Assembly (NCBI RefSeq): GCF_900111775.1 | Contig: NZ_FOJJ01000023.1 | Span: 186,001-250,000, forward strand | Reading direction: 5' to 3' | Source: Desulfuromonas acetexigens | GTDB taxonomy: Bacteria; Desulfobacterota; Desulfuromonadia; Desulfuromonadales; Trichloromonadaceae | Length of the DNA stretch: 64,000 nucleotides | Shown here: positions 58,891-64,000 of the stretch, one piece after another | Position numbering within the stretch: the first letter of the stretch is position 1 | How the letters are laid out: each line of letters starts with the position of its first letter | The notes under the pieces: generated by a model | What the model saw: the letters and a program-made list of their open reading frames with translations, nothing else | What the model was told of the DNA's origin: nothing | The model's database searches: none | Position numbers and translations under genes: made by a program

Positions 58891-60075
58891 TTGAGCAACA
58901 TCGGCAAGCTTTACGCCTTTTCCTTCCTCAAGATGACCCTCTTCCCGATGGCGGTCATCACCCTCTTCTGGAAGGATCACATCGGCCTCTCCCTCACCGA
59001 GATCCTCCTTTTGCAGGGACTCTTCTCGGTGGCGACGCTGCTCATGGAATATCCTTCGGGATATATCAGCGACCGCCTCGGCTACCGTTTTTCCCTCAAT
59101 CTCGCCTCGGTGCTCGGCGTTATCGGCTGGGGGGTCTACACCCAGGCCGAGAATTTCGCGGGGGTGCTCATCGCCGAACTGCTGCTCGGTGTCTCCTTCG
59201 CCTTCATCAGCGGCTCGGACAGCGCCCTGCTCTTCGAAACCCTGAAGCATTCGGGGCAGGAAGAAGACTACGCCCGCCACGACGGGCGCATGACCGGCGC
59301 CGCCCAGCTCGGCGAAGCCTGCGGCGCCCTCGGCGCCGGCCTCATGTATGCCGCCGCCCCCCTGCTCCCCTTCTTCGCCCAGATCGGCGTCTGGCTGCTG
59401 GCCCTGCTCATCAGCCGCTCCCTCAGGGAAACGCCCGTCGACCATGCGCCCCTGCCCCACTCCCACCTGACCGAGGCGTTGCAGATCGGCCGCGAGGCGC
59501 TCCTCGACAACCGCCATCTGCGCTACACCATTTTCCTCTCCACCGTCCTCGGCCTCGCCTCCTTCTTTCCGGTCTGGCTGATCCAGCCGACCATGCAGCA
59601 AAACGGCGTCCCCCTCGCCTGGTTCGGGCCGATCTGGGCGCTGGCCAATCTTACCGTGGCCCTGACTTCACTGCTCAGCCAGCGAACCTTTTTTCATCTG
59701 GGGGAACGGGGGTTGGGCGTGCTCTTTCTGCTGCTGACGGTGGCGGGCTATGCCGGGCTTGGCTGGTTCGAGGCCTGGTGGGGGTTCGTCTTCTACTTCC
59801 TGCTCACCGCCATGCGCGGCCTGCAGGGGCCCCGGTTGCGCCACCATCTGCAACAGGCGAGTCGCCGCCGGAACCGGGCCAGCATCCTCTCCCTGAAATC
59901 CTTGATCTTCCGCCTGCTCTTCGTCCTCGGCGGCCCCCTGGTCGGCTACAGCGCCGATACCCTCGGCCTGCATCCCACCTTTCTGCTGCTGGGAGCGGCC
60001 TTCGCCCTCAGCCTCCCCCCCCTGCTCTTCCTCTTTTTGACCACCCTCCCCACAGGGCGAACGGAGTCGAGCTGA
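58891..60075 (+). CDS. MFS transporter downstream of ferredoxin
   Basis: A 394-aa membrane protein of the major facilitator superfamily. The segments MEYPSGYISDRLGYRFSLNL and GSDSALLFETLKHSGQEEDY are typical of a group of MFS carriers annotated as general permeases in many bacteria. The start codon is TTG at 58891. It is probably cotranscribed with the ferredoxin. Substrate unknown. Confidence 0.85.
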   Translation: MSNIGKLYAFSFLKMTLFPMAVITLFWKDHIGLSLTEILLLQGLFSVATLLMEYPSGYISDRLGYRFSLNLASVLGVIGWGVYTQAENFAGVLIAELLLGVSFAFISGSDSALLFETLKHSGQEEDYARHDGRMTGAAQLGEACGALGAGLMYAAAPLLPFFAQIGVWLLALLISRSLRETPVDHAPLPHSHLTEALQIGREALLDNRHLRYTIFLSTVLGLASFFPVWLIQPTMQQNGVPLAWFGPIWALANLTVALTSLLSQRTFFHLGERGLGVLFLLLTVAGYAGLGWFEAWWGFVFYFLLTAMRGLQGPRLRHHLQQASRRRNRASILSLKSLIFRLLFVLGGPLVGYSADTLGLHPTFLLLGAAFALSLPPLLFLFLTTLPTGRTESS

Positions 60076-60118
60076 ATGTCGACGCCACTCAAAGATTAGC
60101 GCATATTTATTTTAGGCA

Positions 60119-60147
60119 TTGTCCCCACTTCGCCAAACGGTTATAAA
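60119..60147 (+). promoter_or_regulatory. sigma70-like promoter of the 82-aa gene
   Basis: TTGTCC and TATAAA are 17 bases apart, about 30 bases before the ribosome site of the gene at 60185. Confidence 0.5.
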
Positions 60148-60184
60148 AAACGTATACGGTATCCGCTAACAAGGAGGGTTGGCC

Positions 60185-60433
60185 ATGCACTATGAGGTTC
60201 CCAACAGCGCCCACCGGCATCTGGGACTCGGCGCCTGGGTGGAAATCATCGAAGCCTACGACCTGCGGGAAGAAACCAACGCCATCCACGTCGCCGCCAT
60301 GCGCGTCGGCAGCCAGACCATCGCCTGTGGCGACAGAAGCAAATCCTTCGACAAACCCTTGCGCCCCCACGAAGGGCAGATCATCGCCATCGAACGGCAG
60401 TCGGATCGCACCCTCTTCCAGATTCATTTGTAA
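60185..60433 (+). CDS. hypothetical 82-aa protein
   Basis: A small soluble protein, start MHYEVPNSAHRHLG after AAGGAGGG. β-rich (LGAWVEIIEAYDLREETNAIH, RPHEGQIIAIERQSD). I do not recognise a family. It has its own promoter and terminator. Confidence 0.65.
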   Translation: MHYEVPNSAHRHLGLGAWVEIIEAYDLREETNAIHVAAMRVGSQTIACGDRSKSFDKPLRPHEGQIIAIERQSDRTLFQIHL

Positions 60434-60437
60434 AAAA

Positions 60438-60469
60438 GGGGCGATCCGACTGATCGCCCCTTGCTTTTT
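60438..60469 (+). terminator. terminator of the 82-aa gene
   Basis: GGGGCGATC and GATCGCCCC form a nine-base stem with a five-base loop, followed by TTGCTTTTT. Confidence 0.85.
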
Positions 60470-60497
60470 CCTTCCCCAACCCCGCCGCTGAACAGCC

Positions 60498-62405
60498 TTA
60501 AGCCCCGTCACTGCCATTCTTCACCAAGACCAACTGAGGTTTCGACTTTCTCCGCCCCGGCGTTGTCGGCTGAAATTCGGGAACCATCTCCTGCAGTTTT
60601 TCGACCACGCCGTCAAGATCCAGGGATCTGGCCAGCTGATAAAGTTCCTCGATCTGGCGAACCAGCACCGCCTCATCGCACTCCGCAGCCTTGGCTACCA
60701 TGATCTTCTCATGGCAGGTCGGCTGCACCCCCTCCCCGGCCAAGAGCAGTTCCTCATAGAGTTTTTCCCCCGGGCGCAAGCCGGTAAAGATGATCTCGAT
60801 ATCCTCGTAGGGCTGATAACCGGAAAGCTGGATCAGTTCCTCGGCCAGCTTGACGATCTTCACCGGCTCGCCCATATCGAGCAGGAAAATTTCTCCGCCC
60901 TTACCCATGGAAGCGGCCTGCAGCACCAACTGGCTCGCTTCAGGGATGGTCATGAAATACCGAGTCACCTCGGGATGGGTCACCGTCACCGGCCCACCCT
61001 TGGCGATCTGCTCCTTGAAAATGGGGATGACGCTGCCGTTGCTGCCCAAAACGTTGCCGAAACGTACCGTCACGAAATTGGTCCGGCTGCGTTTCGCCAA
61101 GGCCTGAACATAGAGCTCCGCCGCCCGCTTGCTGGCTCCCATGACGTTAGTGGGGTTGACCGCCTTGTCGGTAGAGATCATGACAAAGCGCTCGGCACCA
61201 AACCGATGGGCGGCATCGGCGATAATCCGGGTGCCGCGTACATTGTTGTTGGCCGCCTCGGCGGGGTTGCATTCCATCATCGGCACATGCTTGTATGCCG
61301 CCGCGTGAAAAACGACCTCAGGAAGAAACTCGTCAAAAATCGCCTCCACCCGGGCCTTGAAACGGATGTCGCCGACAATCGGCACAATCGGAACGGTCGG
61401 AAAAGACGAACGCAACTCGCTCTCAATGAGGAATAACGGCGTTTCGCCGTTTTCAAACAACACCAGCTTTTTCGGCTGAAACCGAGCAATCTGACGACAG
61501 ATCTCGCTTCCGATTGAACCGCCGGCCCCGGTTACCAACACCCGTTTTCCTTGAAGGTAGTTGGCGATTCGCGCCCAATCGAGACATGCCGGTTCCCGGC
61601 CAAGCAGGTCTTCAAGTTCCACATCCTTGACCTGCTGAATACTGACCTGCCCGTGAATCATCTGCCCCATCCCCGGCAAGGTTTTGCACACCACCCCCGT
61701 ATTGCGGCAAAGCTCGACAATCCGGCGCAATTCCACGCCCGAAGCGGAAGGGATGGCAATGATGATTTCATCCACCCCTTTTTCCTGACAGATGCGCCCG
61801 GCCCGACGGACTTTTCCCATCACTGGAAAGCCCTGGAAACGCTGCTTCCGCTTGTGGGGATCATCATCGACAAAACCGACCATCTCCAGGTTCAGCGCCG
61901 GGTTCATCCGGATCTCCCGGGCAATCATCTGCCCGGCATCCCCGGCGCCGACAACCAGAATCCGCTTACGGGGCAAACGGTTACGGGAAGGCATGGGCAG
62001 ATAATGCTCGCGAAAAGCACGGGTGATAAAACGCACCCCGCCCATGGTCATAAAGCAGAAAACCCAGTCGAGAACGAGCACGGTTCGGGGAATTCCCCCC
62101 CCGCGAAACGCCAGAAATGCATAGAGCAGCACAAGCAGCGACGCGATCACGTTGGCTTTGACGATCACCACCAGATCGGCCATGGAGACATAACGCCACC
62201 AGCCCCGCAACAACCCGAGCCATCCAAAGACCCCCAGCTTGATCAGGAGCACCGCCGGAAGCAGGCTGTAAAAACGGGAAAGGTACGTCTCAGGAATCCG
62301 GAAATCGAAACGCAGGGCAAAAGCCGCCCACAGGGAGCCAGCCACAATGGCCACCTGCAGAAGGATAATCAAAATAATCCGACTTCTTTCCAACACCCGT
62401 TGCAT
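60498..62405 (-). CDS. membrane-bound NDP-sugar dehydratase/epimerase (FlaA1/CapD-type)
   Basis: A 635-aa polysaccharide-biosynthesis protein. About four membrane segments come first (IILLQVAIVAGSLWAAFAL; LVLDWVFCFMTMGG), then a CoA-binding-like Rossmann domain (VVGAGDAGQMIAREI), then the catalytic short-chain dehydrogenase domain (VLVTGAGGSIGSEICRQIA) with AAAYKHVPMMECNPAEAANN, STDKAVNPTNVMGASKRAAE and the ending GLRPGEKLYEELL. Members act on UDP-GlcNAc (4,6-dehydratase) for O-antigen or capsule. Sequence start at 62405 is preferred over TTG at 62414. Confidence 0.93.
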   Translation of the reverse strand: MQRVLERSRIILIILLQVAIVAGSLWAAFALRFDFRIPETYLSRFYSLLPAVLLIKLGVFGWLGLLRGWWRYVSMADLVVIVKANVIASLLVLLYAFLAFRGGGIPRTVLVLDWVFCFMTMGGVRFITRAFREHYLPMPSRNRLPRKRILVVGAGDAGQMIAREIRMNPALNLEMVGFVDDDPHKRKQRFQGFPVMGKVRRAGRICQEKGVDEIIIAIPSASGVELRRIVELCRNTGVVCKTLPGMGQMIHGQVSIQQVKDVELEDLLGREPACLDWARIANYLQGKRVLVTGAGGSIGSEICRQIARFQPKKLVLFENGETPLFLIESELRSSFPTVPIVPIVGDIRFKARVEAIFDEFLPEVVFHAAAYKHVPMMECNPAEAANNNVRGTRIIADAAHRFGAERFVMISTDKAVNPTNVMGASKRAAELYVQALAKRSRTNFVTVRFGNVLGSNGSVIPIFKEQIAKGGPVTVTHPEVTRYFMTIPEASQLVLQAASMGKGGEIFLLDMGEPVKIVKLAEELIQLSGYQPYEDIEIIFTGLRPGEKLYEELLLAGEGVQPTCHEKIMVAKAAECDEAVLVRQIEELYQLARSLDLDGVVEKLQEMVPEFQPTTPGRRKSKPQLVLVKNGSDGA

Positions 62406-62430
62406 AAACCCCAAACTCCCCTTAAAAATT

Positions 62431-62739
62431 TCAAGACAATTGAACTACCAGATACGATTGCGCAATCTTTTTTCTGAACGACTCGCCGAGAGTCGACCAA
62501 TCGAGCAGATCTACCTTGAAGGGCAAATCCGATTCCGTGAAAGCTTCTTTCAGATCGAGCATCTGCAGACAAGGCAGCGGAACCGGGGAGATCACCACCA
62601 GGTCCAGATCCGAAAAAGGCTTCAGGTTTTCACCATGCACCCGGGAACCAAAAGCCCAGACTTCCATCCCTGGAACAAGCGTCCTCAGAATTCGTTGAAT
62701 GATCCGCAGATCCTTTGGTTCCACCTGCAATTCAGGCAT
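62431..62739 (-). CDS. MNT-type minimal nucleotidyltransferase
   Basis: A 102-aa protein with the nucleotidyltransferase signature VWAFGSRVHGENLKPFSDLD (G-S-R ... S-D-L-D) and FKVDLLDW with the third carboxylate. Such small enzymes pair with HEPN proteins as toxin-antitoxin systems. The HEPN gene upstream is cut to about 30 codons here (see 62732-62821), whose stop overlaps this ATG. Confidence 0.85.
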   Translation of the reverse strand: MPELQVEPKDLRIIQRILRTLVPGMEVWAFGSRVHGENLKPFSDLDLVVISPVPLPCLQMLDLKEAFTESDLPFKVDLLDWSTLGESFRKKIAQSYLVVQLS

Positions 62740-62821
62740 GGCGACGTTCGGAGTGAAGATAATCGAGGCTTCGCTGCAATTGCCGCAAGACTTTTTCGAA
62801 AGAAGAAATATCGAGTTTCAC
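62732..62821 (-). pseudogene. truncated HEPN-type substrate-binding partner of MNT
   Basis: Twenty-nine codons from GTG at 62821 encode MKLDISSFEKVLRQLQRSLD, which resembles the N-terminus of HI0074-type HEPN proteins. The reading frame ends right at the MNT start. A full HEPN protein is about 130 aa, so this looks like a deletion that joined start and end. Confidence 0.4.
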
Positions 62822-62884
62822 GACCAATCCCGCGTTAAAGACAACCTGAGTTTTTTTGACAGGATAAAAGCGGATAAGAACCAA

Positions 62885-63358
62885 TTACAGTCTTTGGCGA
62901 TTTTGTGTCAATTGCACGGTGGGCAAGGTCACCCTCGGTAGACGCATGCGAAGACATTGACTGTTCAGCAGTTCCCGCCAATAGGGCCAGACATGGCCAC
63001 TGACATTCTGCAAGCAAAATGCATCAATACCCGCCTGATCCATGCGCTCCTGCATCCGGTATTCCGCGATAAACACCGCTTCAATAGTGGCCCGAGGGGA
63101 GGCTTTCGCGTCATTGTCGCTGTCGTGGACCCAGCGCGCGCCAAGATCGACAAACACGCGCAGCAAGTAACCGCCGGCATCCAGTTCCACGAGGCTGGAC
63201 GCCTTGAGAAAGTGCCTTGCCTGAAAGGTCAGCGTATCGAAATCAGCAGACTTCGGCTCAAAGTCCTCCATGCAGAGCGCCGTAACCTCACGGAGATAAA
63301 TGTCTTCGATCTCAAGCGTATCAATGGCTTTTTGCAACTCAGGGCTGATCATCCACAT
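62885..63358 (-). CDS. SecB-like chaperone of a toxin-antitoxin-chaperone module
   Basis: A 157-aa SecB-like protein: DIYLREVTALCMEDFE, ASSLVELDAGGYLLRVFVDL, IEAVFIAEY and the SecB-type end SGHVWPYWRELLNSQCLRMR, LPRVTLPTVQ. SecB-like proteins next to antitoxins protect them in TAC modules. The MqsA-type antitoxin gene overlaps its start by ten bases. No other SecB partner genes are nearby. Confidence 0.8.
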   Translation of the reverse strand: MWMISPELQKAIDTLEIEDIYLREVTALCMEDFEPKSADFDTLTFQARHFLKASSLVELDAGGYLLRVFVDLGARWVHDSDNDAKASPRATIEAVFIAEYRMQERMDQAGIDAFCLQNVSGHVWPYWRELLNSQCLRMRLPRVTLPTVQLTQNRQRL

Positions 63359-63891
63359 TTTTTCCAATCCCGTTCGGATTCAGGGAGTGATGAAGACACA
63401 ACCTTGTAGTTATGACGTTTTTGCTGGAGGGCAGGCAACGGAAACGATGTCCAGCGCGGCGGACGCAAGTCTTCCATGCCGGCACGGTGTTTCAGAAAAG
63501 CCAGGGTTTCGGGAAGCTCCGCAGCCAGTCGCAACAACTTGTCCATCGCCTCAGACTGAGCCACGTCATCAGATTCATACTTGGAGAAGGCCACCGGTCC
63601 CCCACCGAAAAGTTTAGCGGCTTCAGCCTGGCTGATCCCCATCCGCTCACGCAGGGCACGCACTTCGGCGCCACTCAGTAATCCGTCAACCCGCTTTCTG
63701 AAAGCCATCATGGCACGTTTATTCGCTCGCAACTGAGCGGCGTCGCTCTGTTCGCCGCCACAAACATTGCACAGATGGTAGTGCAGATCCAGTTCAGCGG
63801 TTTGCCCTTTATATTCCACCTTGTTCTTGCCGATCTGCTCGTGAAGATGGCCTTCAGCGCACAGGGGACAGACCTGTAATGAATCATTCAT
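63349..63891 (-). CDS. mqsA: MqsA-family antitoxin with C-terminal extension
   Basis: A 180-aa antitoxin. The N-terminal zinc domain has CPLCAEG and CNVCGG; the XRE-type DNA-binding domain follows (LSGAEVRALRERMGISQAEA, AKLFGGGPVAFSKYESDDVA). The C-terminus is extended by ~45 residues beyond the usual MqsA (FPLPALQQKRHNYKVVSSSL, ERDWKKCG). Such extensions (ChAD) make TAC antitoxins depend on a SecB-like chaperone, which is coded downstream. ATG 63891 follows GGAGATC. Confidence 0.88.
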   Translation of the reverse strand: MNDSLQVCPLCAEGHLHEQIGKNKVEYKGQTAELDLHYHLCNVCGGEQSDAAQLRANKRAMMAFRKRVDGLLSGAEVRALRERMGISQAEAAKLFGGGPVAFSKYESDDVAQSEAMDKLLRLAAELPETLAFLKHRAGMEDLRPPRWTSFPLPALQQKRHNYKVVSSSLPESERDWKKCG

Positions 63892-63902
63892 GGCGATCTC
63901 CT

Positions 63903-64000
63903 CTATGTTGAAAGGTGGCAAGAAACCAGAAGCAGCAGGGTACCGGTTTTGCCGATGGCAAATTTCAGGTAGTAATCAACGGCAAGTTCTTTACGCGCAG
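63903..64000 (-). CDS. C-terminal end of the toxin gene of the TAC module (cut by window edge)
   Basis: Thirty-one codons ending ARKELAVDYYLKFAIGKTGT, LLLLVSCHLST before TAG at 63903. An MqsR-like toxin would end in a similar VYLK ... LLIVSF strand pair. The gene stops twelve bases before the antitoxin ATG. Only the C-terminus is visible, so the family is a guess from context. Confidence 0.5.
   Translation of the reverse strand, partial: ARKELAVDYYLKFAIGKTGTLLLLVSCHLST

Overview
The window looks like a chromosomal segment of a delta-type anaerobe of the Desulfuromonadales/Geobacter kind. This is inferred from the GC-rich coding, the crotonase/cobO cluster, the YgbA and Crp/Fnr genes, small ferredoxins, and dispersed Desulfuromonas-style intergenic repeats. 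No 16S rRNA or other decisive marker is present.

Positions 1-30,777 (minus strand) hold one long gene cluster for an extracellular contractile injection system (eCIS, related to Afp/PVC/MAC phage-tail-like particles). In transcription order it contains: a nuclease-like DUF4157 cargo (frame-disrupted), the AAA+ ATPase, a second DUF4157 cargo, a HEAT-like protein, the Pvc16-type terminator, a carboxypeptidase-regulatory-domain protein, two sheaths (one with a C-terminal lamin-tail-like domain), tube 1, a T4-type hub chaperone, a DUF6760-like small protein with no normal start codon, tube 2, a 578-aa protein full of Q-R-K motifs, the LysM tube-cap protein, gpD/gp27-like and gp5/VgrG-like spike proteins, gp25, two baseplate-J proteins, a tail-I-like protein and a fibre-like protein. 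It ends with an unusual accessory end: an Ig-like protein with 13 tandem C-x4-P units, a PqqD/radical-SAM/SPASM enzyme, an unknown protein, and an M6 metalloprotease with P domains and no signal peptide. The Cys-repeat/radical-SAM pair is the best candidate for an undescribed system: a chemically cross-linked surface component of an injection particle. An AraC-type regulator with a receiver-like domain lies at the head of the cluster.

Positions 31.8-42.4 kb are ordinary chromosome: a PPP-type phosphatase, a LysR/YeiH divergent pair, a flavoredoxin-like protein, an AI-2E-family permease, an NlpC/P60 lipoprotein, a LysE exporter, and a SWIM protein plus SNF2 helicase pair. Positions 42.5-44.5 kb form a small island beside tRNA-Val(CAC), with two toxin-antitoxin modules and a decayed XRE regulator.

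Positions 44.5-62.4 kb are metabolic and envelope genes: two crotonases around cobO, a His-rich ferredoxin, ygbA, a Crp/Fnr regulator, a CsgG-like envelope trio, two MFS carriers, rmuC, a CBS-containing Mn pyrophosphatase, a DUF3108 protein, a second His-rich ferredoxin and a FlaA1/CapD-type sugar dehydratase. The right end (62.4-64.0 kb) carries a nucleotidyltransferase with a HEPN remnant and a toxin-MqsA-SecB (TAC-type) module cut by the window edge. Two families of dispersed structured repeats are visible: a 120-bp element (two copies whose stems co-vary) and a CACCACAGAG hairpin (three copies, each in front of a minus-strand gene).
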